The notes: generated by a model not told the origin, from the sequence alone. Shown: positions 1 to 7,513, numbered from the stretch's first letter. The stretch: 32,042 nt of DNA from Actinocatenispora rupis (GCF_016861975.1 NZ_BOMB01000039.1:1-32042); one strand, 5' to 3'. Program-made: numbers and translations.

Positions 1-570
1 GGTGCCCAGACCGGAGATCATCAGGCCGACCACCCACAGGGTCGCGCCGACGCCCGGCGAGTTCTGCCCGTTCGCCAGCGGCTGGTACGCGAACCAGCCG
101 AAGTCGGCGGCACCACCCGGCGCGATGAACCCGCTCACGACCAGCGTGCTACCGAACAGGTACAGCCAGTACGCGAAGGCGTTGAGTCGCGGGAAGGCCA
201 CGTCCGGCGCGCCGATCTGCAGCGGCACCACGAAGTTCGCGAAGGCGAAGACGATCGGCGTCGCGAACATCAGCAGCATGATCGTGCCGTGCATGGTGAA
301 GAGCTGGTTGTACTGCTCCGGGGTGAGGAACTGCATCCCCGGCCGGGCCAGCTCGGCGCGCATCAGCAGCGCCATCAGACCACCGATGAGGAAGAACGCG
401 AAGGCGGTGACCATGTACATGATCCCGATCTGCTTCGCGTCGGTCGTCCGCAGCGTACGAGCCAGCCAGGAGCCCCGCGGTGCGTCGTGCACCGGCCACG
501 GCCGCGTGACGATCTGCTTCGGCTCGATCGGCCTGTCGGCGACCTCTGGCCGGGGAGCGACGGTGGTCAC
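1..570 (-). CDS. ctaD: Cytochrome c oxidase subunit I, N-terminal part (runs off the window)
   Basis: This is the catalytic haem-copper subunit of the aa3-type terminal oxidase, a membrane protein that reduces O2 and pumps protons. The first 190 codons are present and the gene continues past position 1. The GTG start at 570 follows an AGGAGG at 577-582. After a short cytoplasmic tail come the first membrane helix ([19 protein letters not shown]), the conserved stretch [17 protein letters not shown] that holds a haem-ligand His, and [19 protein letters not shown], all hallmark subunit I motifs. The catalytic copper and haem a3 ligands would lie beyond the window. Subunit identity is very secure. 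Confidence 0.96.
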   Translation of the reverse strand, partial: MTTVAPRPEVADRPIEPKQIVTRPWPVHDAPRGSWLARTLRTTDAKQIGIMYMVTAFAFFLIGGLMALLMRAELARPGMQFLTPEQYNQLFTMHGTIMLLMFATPIVFAFANFVVPLQIGAPDVAFPRLNAFAYWLYLFGSTLVVSGFIAPGGAADFGWFAYQPLANGQNSPGVGATLWVVGLMISGLGT

Positions 571-704
571 GAAAGCCCTCCTGAGGGAGATTCTCCAGTG
601 GGACGGCCCGGACCCACGTCGTGAGTCCAGGCCGCACCTCTCCGGCAGGATAGTCCCCCGACCGGGCCACCCCGCAGGGCGGGTCGAACCGGCGTGCGTA
701 CTGG

Positions 705-1601
705 TCAGGCGCCCGCGCGTGCCACGACGACGGCGGCCACACCGGCCATGCCGGCCGCGTTCGGGTGGTACGGCGCGGCAGTCGGAGACAGGGACTGGCC
801 GTTGATCCAGGCCGCCGTACCGGCACACGCGTCGTGCCCGTACGACGCGGGGAACGTGTCGACGAAGTCGGCGCCCGCATCGGCCGACGCCGATGCCAAC
901 GCACCGTTCAGGTACTCCTCGATCCCGTTCAGCCACGGATAGTCGCCGTCCGCGAACGGCAGTACCGCCGGGCAGGTGCCCGACTCCGGCGCGATCCGCG
1001 GGTACCCGACGACGAGCACCCGCGCCTGCGGCGACCGCTGGTGCACGCCGCGGACCACGTCGGCCACGCGTACCCGGGTCTGGTCGATCTTCTGCCGCAG
1101 GGTGTCGACGCCGTCGACGGTGAAGTGGCGCTGGCACGGGTTGCCGGTCGGGTCGCCGGCGCGCAACGGCGGGCAGTCCGAGATGACGCTGCCGAACACG
1201 CCGAAGTCGTTGCCACCGATGCCGATCGTGACCAGTTCGGTGTCCGGCCGCAGCGCGTCGAACTGCGGCGGGTTGCTGCCGAGCGGCACCGACTGGCTCG
1301 CCGTCATGTCGGTGGTGTCCGCCCCACCACAACTCACGTCCGTGTACGACGCGGCCCGCAGCGCATACGCGACGCGGGCCGGGTAGTTGCCGGTGGAACG
1401 CCAGCAGCCGACGGGATCCAGCCGTGGCAACGGAATCAACGGCCCCGACGTGTACGAGTCGCCGAGCGCGACGTACCGGGGATGGGCGGGCAGCGCGCGC
1501 GTCGTCGTACCGGCGTGGGCGGCCAGCGGCGACGCGACGGTCAGGGCCGCGGCGACGGTGCCGGCGACCAGGATGCGACGGATACGGGGGAGAACGCGCA
1601 T
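705..1601 (-). CDS. Secreted SGNH/GDSL-type hydrolase (lipase/esterase family)
   Basis: A 298-aa exported ester hydrolase. An Arg-rich start, hydrophobic core and AHA cleavage site near residue 30 form a signal peptide. Block I is [11 protein letters not shown] with the nucleophile Ser near residue 49, block III is GIGGNDFG, and the C-terminal HPNAAGM carries the catalytic His with the Asp-equivalent just before it. Several Cys pairs (GCW, SCGG, DCPP, PCQR, GTC, DAC) suggest disulfides, as in Streptomyces scabies-type SGNH esterases. The ATG at 1601 is chosen over an upstream in-frame start because GGAGGTG lies directly before it and the signal peptide then begins correctly. The substrate cannot be told from sequence. 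Confidence 0.9.
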   Translation of the reverse strand: MRVLPRIRRILVAGTVAAALTVASPLAAHAGTTTRALPAHPRYVALGDSYTSGPLIPLPRLDPVGCWRSTGNYPARVAYALRAASYTDVSCGGADTTDMTASQSVPLGSNPPQFDALRPDTELVTIGIGGNDFGVFGSVISDCPPLRAGDPTGNPCQRHFTVDGVDTLRQKIDQTRVRVADVVRGVHQRSPQARVLVVGYPRIAPESGTCPAVLPFADGDYPWLNGIEEYLNGALASASADAGADFVDTFPASYGHDACAGTAAWINGQSLSPTAAPYHPNAAGMAGVAAVVVARAGA

Positions 1602-1638
1602 GGGGCACCTCCGTCGTCGAGCCACGCACGTACGGAGG

Positions 1639-1669
1639 AACCTTCCCAGCGCGGTGAAACCGGAGTCAA
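1639..1669 (-). promoter_or_regulatory. Candidate promoter of the SGNH hydrolase with a 19-bp spacer
   Basis: On the minus strand TTGACT (1664-1669) is followed after exactly 19 bp by AAGGTT (1639-1644), leaving a leader of about 30 nt. A TTGACT box with an overlong 19-bp spacer is the typical layout of promoters activated by MerR-family regulators. The spacer contains the small dyad CGGT-TTC-ACCG. No MerR-type gene is in the window, so the regulator is inferred only. Confidence 0.35.
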
Positions 1670-1680
1670 GCGCCGCGAAC

Positions 1681-2073
1681 CTAGCGAATCCCCAGGCTTT
1701 CCCGGCTCGCCGGCGCGATCAGCAGACCGGCCACACCGAGCCCCAGCGCGATGACGAGCACGCCCGCCCAGACCACCCCGGCCGTGATCATGAAGTACCC
1801 GACGGCGAGGAGCATCAGTTGCAGCACGATGGACGGGCCGCGGGCCCAGCTGCGGCCGCGGAACATGACGACCCCGAACAGTCCGAGGCCCAGTCCCAGC
1901 ACGATGGTCACGGCCGCCTCGACGAGACTCGCCGTACGGTCGGTGGGGTTGCCGACGAGCGACGCGACGGCGAGCCAGATGCCGAGGCCGAGCAACGCGA
2001 CCCCCTCCGCCCACAGCAGGCCGAGCGCGACCTTCAACGTGGCGGGCAGTACCCGGTGCTCCGGTTCGGTCAC
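1681..2073 (-). CDS. Small integral membrane protein, function unknown
   Basis: A 130-aa protein with four predicted hydrophobic segments: roughly residues 13-37, 48-68, 80-97 and 100-120. A basic loop (RGRSWARGP) lies between helices two and three. Short, Ala/Gly/Leu-rich four-helix proteins of this type are common in actinomycetes and are usually called hypothetical membrane proteins. I see no catalytic or ligand motif. The start is the GTG at 2073, in frame with an acidic N-terminus (MTEPEH). It lies upstream of the SGNH gene on the same strand, but with its own stop and about 80 bp between them, so joint transcription is uncertain. Confidence 0.7.
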   Translation of the reverse strand: MTEPEHRVLPATLKVALGLLWAEGVALLGLGIWLAVASLVGNPTDRTASLVEAAVTIVLGLGLGLFGVVMFRGRSWARGPSIVLQLMLLAVGYFMITAGVVWAGVLVIALGLGVAGLLIAPASRESLGIR

Positions 2074-2175
2074 GACGACAGCTTAGGCGGCACCGCCGGT
2101 GGTCCGTCCGGCCGGCGTCGCCCCACGGTACGGCCATCGCCGGCCACTCGCCGGATAGGTGAACGAACGCTTGGG

Positions 2176-2188
2176 TAGATTGCTGGCC
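2176..2188 (+). promoter_or_regulatory. Leaderless-type -10 element of the lipid kinase gene
   Basis: TAGATT (2176-2181) sits 7 nt before the ATG at 2189 and no ribosome binding site is present. A TANNNT box at this distance puts transcription start at or next to the start codon. No clear -35 box is seen. Confidence 0.45.
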
Positions 2189-3112
2189 ATGCGCGCGCTG
2201 CTGGTGGTCAACCCGAACGCCACCACCACGACCGAGCGCAGCCGCGACGTCCTGACCCGCGCCCTGCGCAGCGAGGTCGACCTCGAACTGGGGTACACGG
2301 AGCGGCGCGGGCACGCCGCGCAGCTGGCACGCAAGGCGACCACCGACGGCGTCGACGTGGTCGTGACGCTCGGCGGTGACGGCACCGTCAACGAGGTCGT
2401 CAACGGGATGCTGGCCGACGGACCGGGACCGAAGGTACCGGCGCTCGCGGTCGTACCGGGCGGCTCGACGAACGTGTTCGCCCGCGCGCTCGGGCTGCCG
2501 GCGGACTGGGCCGAAGGCACCGGCGTGATCCTGGAGGCGTTGCGGGAGAAGCGGACCCGCACGATCGGGCTGGGTCGCGCGGGCGACCGGTGGTTCACGT
2601 TCTCCGCCGGGCTGGGCCTCGACGCCGAAACGATCCGCCGGGTCGAACACGCGCGCACCCGCGGCCGTACGGCGTCCAAGGGTCTCTACGTACGTTCCGC
2701 GTTCGCTCAGTACTTTGTCGGCACCGACAGGCGGGGGGCGCCGATCACCCTGCGGCGTCCCGCCTCCGCTCCGGAGCGTGACCTGTCCACGGTGATCGTG
2801 CAGAACACCCGACCATGGACGTACTTCGGGTCCTGGCCGGTGAATCCGTGCCCGGACGCGTCCTTCGACACCGGCCTGGACCTGCTGGCACTACGCGGAC
2901 TGCCGCTCGCCGCGACCCTGCGCACGACCCAGCAGATGCTCGCAGCGCGACCGCATCCGCACGGTAAGCACGTGGTCAGCCTGCACGACCTGTCCGAATT
3001 CACTCTGAGTTCCCTGACACCCCTGGCGTTTCAGGTCGATGGTGACTACGTTGACGAGCGCGACGAAATCACGTTTCGCTCCGCACCCGAGGCTTTGCGC
3101 GTAGTCTGCTGA
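2189..3112 (+). CDS. Diacylglycerol/lipid kinase family protein (DagK/YegS type)
   Basis: A 307-aa lipid kinase that probably phosphorylates diacylglycerol or a related lipid at the membrane. The N-terminal catalytic domain has the nucleotide-binding motif TLGGDGTVNEVVNG (about residues 60-73) and the PGGSTNVFAR motif (about 90-99). The C-terminal beta-sandwich ends with FQVDGDYVDERDEITF, the usual closing motif of the family. The ATG at 2189 starts the protein at MRALLVVNPN, the standard family N-terminus. An in-frame GTG at 2159 would add ten unlikely residues. No Shine-Dalgarno is visible, but TAGATT ends 7 nt before the ATG, so the mRNA may be leaderless. Its position just before whiB1 is also seen in mycobacteria (Rv3218-Rv3219). 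Confidence 0.9.
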   Translation: MRALLVVNPNATTTTERSRDVLTRALRSEVDLELGYTERRGHAAQLARKATTDGVDVVVTLGGDGTVNEVVNGMLADGPGPKVPALAVVPGGSTNVFARALGLPADWAEGTGVILEALREKRTRTIGLGRAGDRWFTFSAGLGLDAETIRRVEHARTRGRTASKGLYVRSAFAQYFVGTDRRGAPITLRRPASAPERDLSTVIVQNTRPWTYFGSWPVNPCPDASFDTGLDLLALRGLPLAATLRTTQQMLAARPHPHGKHVVSLHDLSEFTLSSLTPLAFQVDGDYVDERDEITFRSAPEALRVVC

Positions 3113-3245
3113 GGGTGAGACGTGAGTGCGCGCGTACCACGCGCGCACAGGGGGCTACCGACAGCGGGTGATCACTCGTTGCGGATGCGTTTCGCGGAGT
3201 CGCCAAATCAGGGCGGTTAATCCGGACAAAAGCCGATATACATGC

Positions 3246-3261
3246 GGTGACGTTACTCACC
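3246..3261. promoter_or_regulatory. CRP-like binding site 1 upstream of whiB1
   Basis: GGTGA-CGTTAC-TCACC has perfectly inverted 5-bp arms with a 6-bp centre, close to the cAMP-receptor-protein consensus TGTGA-N6-TCACA. Its centre lies roughly 70 bp before the likely transcription start of whiB1, a normal activating position for CRP. Confidence 0.5.
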
Positions 3262-3287
3262 GCGATCGACTTTCTTCCGGTTTCCCC

Positions 3288-3320
3288 TTGACATCGCGTG
3301 AGTTCGTGAAAGTATTCACA
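3288..3320 (+). promoter_or_regulatory. whiB1 promoter with overlapping CRP-like site 2
   Basis: A perfect TTGACA (-35) is at 3288-3293. A weak -10 region follows around 3311-3318 (AGTATT or TATTCA). CGTGA-AAGTAT-TCACA at 3305-3320 differs from the CRP consensus at one base and covers the spacer and -10 region, so protein bound there would be expected to block RNA polymerase. M. tuberculosis whiB1 is known to be controlled by its CRP (Rv3676) through two sites. Confidence 0.5.
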
Positions 3321-3419
3321 AGCGAGCGATCATCGCCTGTCGACGCGCGCCGGGGGCGGCGCGCGAGACACACCAAAGCCACCAGCAAGCAACTACATGA
3401 CCCGAGGAGTGTTGCCCTC

Positions 3420-3674
3420 ATGGACTGGCGCCATCGTGCCGTCTGCCGCGACGAGGACCCGGAGCTGTTCTTCCCGATCGGCACCTCCGGCCCGGCCCTG
3501 CTGCAAGTGGAGCAGGCCAAGGCGGTCTGCCGGCGATGCCCGGTCTCCGATGCCTGCCTGCAGTGGGCATTGGAGTCCGGCCAGGATGCCGGTGTGTGGG
3601 GCGGGATGAGCGAGGACGAGCGGCGCGCCCTGAAGCGCCGCCGCACCCTGCACGTGCAGGCTCGCACCGCCTGA
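3420..3674 (+). CDS. whiB1: WhiB1, iron-sulfur transcriptional regulator
   Basis: An 84-aa WhiB-family protein that binds a [4Fe-4S] cluster, contacts the primary sigma factor and regulates transcription; in mycobacteria WhiB1 is essential and its cluster reacts with nitric oxide. Cluster ligands are Cys9, Cys37, Cys40 and Cys46, exactly the M. tuberculosis WhiB1 spacing. The turn motif GVWGG and the basic tail ERRALKRRRTLHVQAR for DNA binding follow. Start MDWRHRAVCRDEDPELFFP is nearly identical to the mycobacterial protein. The ATG at 3420 has GAGGAG upstream; the open frame continues farther upstream but without similarity. The gene has its own promoter with two CRP-like sites and ends in a strong terminator. 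Confidence 0.96.
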   Translation: MDWRHRAVCRDEDPELFFPIGTSGPALLQVEQAKAVCRRCPVSDACLQWALESGQDAGVWGGMSEDERRALKRRRTLHVQARTA

Positions 3675-3693
3675 CACCCGGGAGACACCACGA

Positions 3694-3725
3694 CGGAGCC
3701 CCGGGCCTTTCGGCCCGGGGCTCCG
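3694..3725 (+). terminator. Terminator of whiB1
   Basis: A perfect 14-bp stem (CGGAGCCCCGGGCC at 3694-3707 paired with 3712-3725) and a 4-nt loop TTTC start 20 nt after the whiB1 stop. The U tract is short (GTTT), as is usual for actinomycete terminators. Confidence 0.85.
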
Positions 3726-3884
3726 TGTTTCCGTCACGCGTTGGCCTTCACGTCGTTACCACGGGTGGATCCCAAGCCAGACAGGGGATCCGCGTCCCGT
3801 CCGATAACCGTCCGGATGCCAGTGCCAAGCCCCGCACCGTCATCCGGCCGCCCGAGTCCACTGTGGAGGAACGAACGCGGCCGG

Positions 3885-4673
3885 TCAGCCGACGAGTACC
3901 GGCTGGCGGATCCGTTGGCTGTCAACCGATCGCAGCGCCTCGCCGTAGCTGGTGAGGGTCGCGGTCACGATCCCGGCGGTGGAGCCGAACGGCTCGGTCA
4001 CCGCCACCGCACCGCTGTCCCGCGCGCCCGCGACGATCCGGTCGTGCAACCGGCCGGGCGCCAGGAAGTACGACAGGACCGCGATGCGCCGCGCGCCGCT
4101 CGCCCGCAGTTCCGCCACGGCGGTCGGCACGTCCCGATCCCCCGCCGCGGCGTACGCGGGCAGGCAGGGTAGTCCGTGCCGTGCGCCGTACCGCCGTGCC
4201 AGGCGGGCGATGCCGCGCCGGGCGGCCACGTCCCGGGTACCGGCGGCGGCCAGTACCAGACCGTCCACAGTGGACACATTGGCGGCGGCGAGCCGGTCGT
4301 CCAGGGCGGCGGTCACGGCGTCGTCGCCACCCAGTACCCGACCGAGGCGTACGTGGAGGTCGGGGAGGTCGGCGCGGATCCCGGCGACGACCGCGGGCAC
4401 GTCGACCCGCCCGTGGTACGCCGAGGTCAGCAGCAGCGGCACCGCGACCAGCCCGCCGGTACCGCCGGTCAGGTCCCGGGCGACGGGCAGCGGCCGGCGA
4501 CCACGGTGCTCCAGGTACGCGGCGGCGACCGGCAGATCCGGCCTGGTGTCGGCGATCCGGGCGACGAGGCGCTCGATCACCGCGCCGGAGCGGGGATCCC
4601 GGCTACCGTGCGCGATCAGTAACAGCGGAACCGGTGACACGACAGGGATCCCGGCGGGTGTGGCCGGTGTCAT
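3885..4673 (-). CDS. Sirohydrochlorin ferrochelatase (CbiX/SirB family)
   Basis: A 262-aa class II chelatase that inserts iron into sirohydrochlorin to make sirohaem, the cofactor of the sulfite reductase encoded in the same operon. The metal-binding His is in LLIAHGSRDPRSG (His22), and a second His is in LLLTSAYHGRVDVP. The sequence continues as two related halves, with YFLAPGRLHDRI in the C-terminal one, as in double-length chelatases. Cobalt use for cobalamin cannot be excluded by sequence, but the operon favours iron. The ATG at 4673 overlaps the cysH stop by 4 nt (ATGA), indicating translational coupling. It is the last gene of the sulfur operon. Confidence 0.88.
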   Translation of the reverse strand: MTPATPAGIPVVSPVPLLLIAHGSRDPRSGAVIERLVARIADTRPDLPVAAAYLEHRGRRPLPVARDLTGGTGGLVAVPLLLTSAYHGRVDVPAVVAGIRADLPDLHVRLGRVLGGDDAVTAALDDRLAAANVSTVDGLVLAAAGTRDVAARRGIARLARRYGARHGLPCLPAYAAAGDRDVPTAVAELRASGARRIAVLSYFLAPGRLHDRIVAGARDSGAVAVTEPFGSTAGIVTATLTSYGEALRSVDSQRIRQPVLVG

Positions 4674-5374
4674 GCGTGGATCCCGCACTCGACCTTGTCG
4701 AACAGCGGCCAGCGGCCCGACCGCGGGTCCTCCCCCGGCGCCGTACGCCGGGTGCACGGCCAGCAGCCGACCGAGGCGTACCCCTGGCGGATGAGGTCGT
4801 TGACCGGCACGTTGTGGCGGGCGATGTAGCTGTCCACATCGGACTGGGTCCAGGCCGCGATCGGCGCGACCTTCACCATGTTGCGGTTCGCGTCGTAGTC
4901 CACCACCTTGGTACGGGCGCGGGTCGGTGACTCGTCGCGGCGCAGCCCGGTCGCCCACGCGTCGTACGGTTCGAGCGCGGACGACAGCGGCTCGACCTTG
5001 CGCAGCGCGCAGCACGAGTCCGGATCGCGCTCGAACAGCCGCGGACCGTACTCGGCGTCCTGCCGGCCGACGGTCAGCTCGGGCCGGACGGACCGGACGT
5101 TGACGGCCATGTCGCGCGCCACCCGGTCCCGTACGTCGAGGGTCTCGGTGAAGTGCAGGCCGGTGTCGAGGAACACCACGTCGACGCCGGGCACCACCCG
5201 GGACACGACGTGTACGAGGACCGCGTCGGCGAACGAGGACGTGACGCAGAACCGCGCGCCGAACGTCTCCGCCGCCCACGTCACGATCTCCGCGGCGGGC
5301 GCGCCCTCCAGCTCGTCGCCGGCGCGTACCGCGAGGTCGCGCAGTTCGGCGGGACTCCGTGTGGCTGTACTCAT
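4670..5374 (-). CDS. cysH: Adenylyl-sulfate (APS) reductase
   Basis: A 234-aa cytoplasmic enzyme that reduces adenosine 5'-phosphosulfate to sulfite with thioredoxin. The nucleotide loop is TSSFADAVLVH (about 45-55), followed by VVFLDTGLHF. The iron-sulfur ligands Cys121, Cys122, Cys204 and Cys207 (CCALRKVEPL and GCWPC) mark the bacterial APS type rather than cluster-free PAPS reductases. The catalytic Cys230 is in the C-terminal ECGIH motif. An AGGAGG precedes the ATG at 5374. The start overlaps the stop of the 50-aa zinc-ribbon gene, and the stop overlaps the chelatase start, so the operon is tightly coupled. Sulfate activation genes (cysD/cysN) are not in this window. Confidence 0.95.
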   Translation of the reverse strand: MSTATRSPAELRDLAVRAGDELEGAPAAEIVTWAAETFGARFCVTSSFADAVLVHVVSRVVPGVDVVFLDTGLHFTETLDVRDRVARDMAVNVRSVRPELTVGRQDAEYGPRLFERDPDSCCALRKVEPLSSALEPYDAWATGLRRDESPTRARTKVVDYDANRNMVKVAPIAAWTQSDVDSYIARHNVPVNDLIRQGYASVGCWPCTRRTAPGEDPRSGRWPLFDKVECGIHA

Positions 5375-5523
5375 CGTGCCTCCTGACCCAGTAAGCCGAT
5401 GAACCTCACCGCGAACACCCGGGCGCACTCGCGGCACTCCCACTGGCCGTGCGCGTCGGCGTGCGGACGCAGGTCCTCGCTCGCGCAGTACGGGCAGTGG
5501 TAGGGGACGATCCGTTCGGTCAC
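5371..5523 (-). CDS. 50-aa zinc-ribbon protein between sulfite reductase and cysH
   Basis: A small protein starting MTERIVPYHCPYC with two CxxC pairs, HCPYC (Cys10, Cys13) and WECREC (Cys30, Cys33), so it probably binds one zinc ion as a rubredoxin-like ribbon. The GTG start at 5523 is preceded by GGAGGT, and the TGA overlaps the ATG of cysH (ATGA). From memory, small Cys4 proteins occupy this same slot between sulfite reductase and cysH in other actinomycetes, which argues for a real role in sulfur assimilation. That role is unknown. Carrier or assembly functions are guesses. Confidence 0.8.
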   Translation of the reverse strand: MTERIVPYHCPYCASEDLRPHADAHGQWECRECARVFAVRFIGLLGQEAR

Positions 5524-5542
5524 GACGCCACCTCCGCGCCGG

Positions 5543-7207
5543 TCATCGCAGGTCCTCCTCGGGCGCGCGCACCACCCACTGGGCGAACCGCTCGTCCGGC
5601 TTGCGGTCGGCCAGGTAGCGCCGGGCCAGCCGCTCCACGTAGTCGGGCAGGTCGGCGGCGGTCACCTTGAGACCACGCAGTTTCCGGCCGAAGCCGGCGT
5701 CCAGCCCGAGCCCGCCGCCCAGGTGTACCTGGAACCCGGGCACCTGGCGGCCGTCGGCGTCGAGGACGAGCTGGCCCTTGAGACCGATGTCGGCGACCTG
5801 CGTACGGGCGCACGCGTTCGGGCATCCGTTGACGTGCACGGTGATCGGGGTGTCCAGCTCCGGTACCCGGCGTTCCAGTTCCGTGACGAGGTCGGCGGTC
5901 AGCGCCTTCGTCTCGACGATCGCGAGCTTGCAGTACTCGATGCCGGTGCAGGCGAGGGCGCTGCGCTTCCAGTACGACGGCTCGGCGGACAGGCCCAGCC
6001 CGGCCAGGTCGGCGACCAGACCGTCCACTTCGGACTCGTCGACGTCGAGTACCAGCAGCTTCTGGTACGGGGTGGTGCGGACGCGGCCGGAGCCGTGCGC
6101 CTCCACCACGTCGGCGATCCGGCCGAGCAGCGCGCCGGAGACGCGGCCGACGACGGGACTGACGCCCACGTAGTACCGGCCGTCGCGTTGGCGGTGCACG
6201 CCGATGTGGTCGATCGGGGTGGTGCGCTCCGGCGCCGGCCCGTCGGCGAGCGGCCGCTTCAGGTACTCGGTCTCCAGTACCTCCCGGAACTTCTCGACAC
6301 CCCAGTCGGCGACGAGGAACTTCAACCGGGCCCGGGTACGCAGCCGGCGGTAGCCGTAGTCGCGGAAGATGCTGGTCACGCCCCACCACACCGCGGCGAT
6401 CCCGTCCAGCGGCACCCACACGCCGAGTCGCTTGGCCAGCATGGGATTCGTGGACAGGCCGCCACCGACCCACACGTCGAAACCGGGCCCGTACTCGGGA
6501 TGCTCGACGCCGAGGAACGCCACGTCGTTCGCCTCGTACGGGGTGTCGAGCAGCCACGAGATCGTCGTCTTGAACTTGCGCGGCAGGTTCGCGAACGCCG
6601 GATCACCGATGTACTTCTCGGAGATCTCCCGGATCGCGGGCGTCGCGTCGACCACCTCGTCCGCGGCGATGCCCGCCACCGGGCTGCCCAGGATCACCCG
6701 CGGCACGTCGCCGCACGCCTCCGTGGTGGACAGCCCCACGGCCTCCAACCGCCGCCAGATCTCCGGTACGTCCTCGATCCGGACCCAGTGCAGCTGCACG
6801 TTCTGCCGGTCGGTCAGGTCCGCGGTGTCCCGCGCGAACTCCGACGACACGTCCGCGATCGTGCGCAGCTGAGCCAGATCCAGCTGCCCCGAGTCGACCC
6901 GCACCCGGAGCATGAAGTACTTGTCCTCCAGCTCCTCCGGCTCCAGCACCGCCGTACGGCCGCCGTCGATGCCGGGCCGGCGCTGCGTGTACAGGCCCCA
7001 CCAGCGGAACCGGCCGCGCTTGTCGGCCGGGTCGATCGAGTCGAAGCCGCGGTGCGCGTAGATGTTCTCGATCCGGGCGCGGACGTTCAGCCCGATGTCG
7101 TCCTTCTTCTGCTGTTCGTTGGCGTTGAGCGGTTCGCGGTGGCCCATCGCCCACTGGCCCTGCCCCTTGGGCTGGCGCGGACGGGACGGAACGGTACTGA
7201 CCGCCAT
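5543..7207 (-). CDS. sir: Ferredoxin-dependent sulfite reductase
   Basis: A 554-aa assimilatory enzyme that reduces sulfite to sulfide with six electrons from ferredoxin. It shows the duplicated nitrite/sulfite reductase ferredoxin-like half domains. The four cluster/sirohaem Cys ligands are in CTGIEYC (Cys420, Cys426) and NGCPNAC (Cys462, Cys466). The motif RQNVQLHWVRIEDVP and the N-terminal RGRFRWWGLYTQR are typical of actinobacterial SirA/NirA proteins. Sulfite rather than nitrite is inferred from the neighbours: APS reductase and sirohaem chelatase. The ATG at 7207 follows AAAGGA. A Cys-containing leader peptide and competing hairpins precede it, pointing to attenuation. Confidence 0.94.
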   Translation of the reverse strand: MAVSTVPSRPRQPKGQGQWAMGHREPLNANEQQKKDDIGLNVRARIENIYAHRGFDSIDPADKRGRFRWWGLYTQRRPGIDGGRTAVLEPEELEDKYFMLRVRVDSGQLDLAQLRTIADVSSEFARDTADLTDRQNVQLHWVRIEDVPEIWRRLEAVGLSTTEACGDVPRVILGSPVAGIAADEVVDATPAIREISEKYIGDPAFANLPRKFKTTISWLLDTPYEANDVAFLGVEHPEYGPGFDVWVGGGLSTNPMLAKRLGVWVPLDGIAAVWWGVTSIFRDYGYRRLRTRARLKFLVADWGVEKFREVLETEYLKRPLADGPAPERTTPIDHIGVHRQRDGRYYVGVSPVVGRVSGALLGRIADVVEAHGSGRVRTTPYQKLLVLDVDESEVDGLVADLAGLGLSAEPSYWKRSALACTGIEYCKLAIVETKALTADLVTELERRVPELDTPITVHVNGCPNACARTQVADIGLKGQLVLDADGRQVPGFQVHLGGGLGLDAGFGRKLRGLKVTAADLPDYVERLARRYLADRKPDERFAQWVVRAPEEDLR

Positions 7208-7213
7208 GGCGGA

Positions 7214-7317
7214 TCCTTTCCGGCGGGTACGGCAGAGCGGGTACGCGCCGGCGGTCACGGATCCTCGACGGAGTCCGGAACGGCGGTGTTCACGGCGGAG
7301 AGATCGGCGCCGGCGCG
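7214..7317 (-). promoter_or_regulatory. Alternative RNA hairpins between leader peptide and sir (attenuator candidate)
   Basis: Reading the minus strand, three segments can pair in two exclusive ways. Segment A (7308-7317) and segment B (7244-7253) form a perfect 10-bp helix, CGCGCCGGCG with CGCCGGCGCG. Segment B, extended to 7241-7251, can instead pair with segment C (7220-7230) in an 11-position helix with one C/C mismatch and a 10-nt loop. Segment C directly adjoins the AAAGGA ribosome binding site of sir at 7214-7219. The B:C hairpin would therefore abut the site and A:B would free it. This is the geometry of a translation-controlled attenuator; which state is on is not shown by sequence. 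Confidence 0.55.
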
Positions 7318-7349
7318 ACGGGCAGAAACCGAAGAAAGCGGTACTGCGG

Positions 7350-7439
7350 TCAGGCGGCCGGGCAACAGATGGCGCTGTGCACGCGGCAGTGGTCGACGTG
7401 ACGTCGCACCACCAACCTGCGCTGCACAGCCGCACTCAT
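7350..7439 (-). CDS. 29-aa cysteine-type leader peptide of the sulfur operon
   Basis: A short reading frame, starting MSAAVQRRL and containing VRRHVDHCRVHSAICCPAA, ends 142 nt before sir. It matches the family of actinomycete putative leader peptides with the pattern R-x-HVD-x-CR-x-x-SA-x-C found before sulfur genes (known from memory). It has GGGAGG 10 nt before the ATG at 7439. Three Cys codons lie near the end (codons 18, 25 and 26), so ribosome progress there would sense charged cysteinyl-tRNA. Cysteine-responsive short-ORF attenuation has been described in mycobacteria. The peptide itself probably has no function after translation. Confidence 0.82.
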   Translation of the reverse strand: MSAAVQRRLVVRRHVDHCRVHSAICCPAA

Positions 7440-7465
7440 GGGCGTCAGCCTCCCACGCCTACCGA

Positions 7466-7481
7466 CCCCGCACCAGCGGGG
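7466..7481 (-). promoter_or_regulatory. Small hairpin in the leader region upstream of the leader peptide
   Basis: CCCCGC-ACCA-GCGGGG forms a 6-bp perfect stem with a 4-nt loop about 27 nt before the leader-peptide ATG. It may be part of the 5' leader or an operator for the sulfur operon. No clear -10/-35 pair could be chosen here. Confidence 0.3.
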
Positions 7482-7513
7482 AGTGAAATCCGTCTCTCTG
7501 TCACGGAACGATT

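Noticed and set aside
3126-3419. Upstream extension of WhiB1 by 98 codons
   Set aside because: It would cover the promoter and both CRP-like sites, shows no similarity to WhiB proteins, and the ATG at 3420 has a good ribosome site and the exact family start.
7208-7349. SAM or cobalamin riboswitch before sir
   Set aside because: No conserved core of either class is visible; the leader-peptide model explains the region better.
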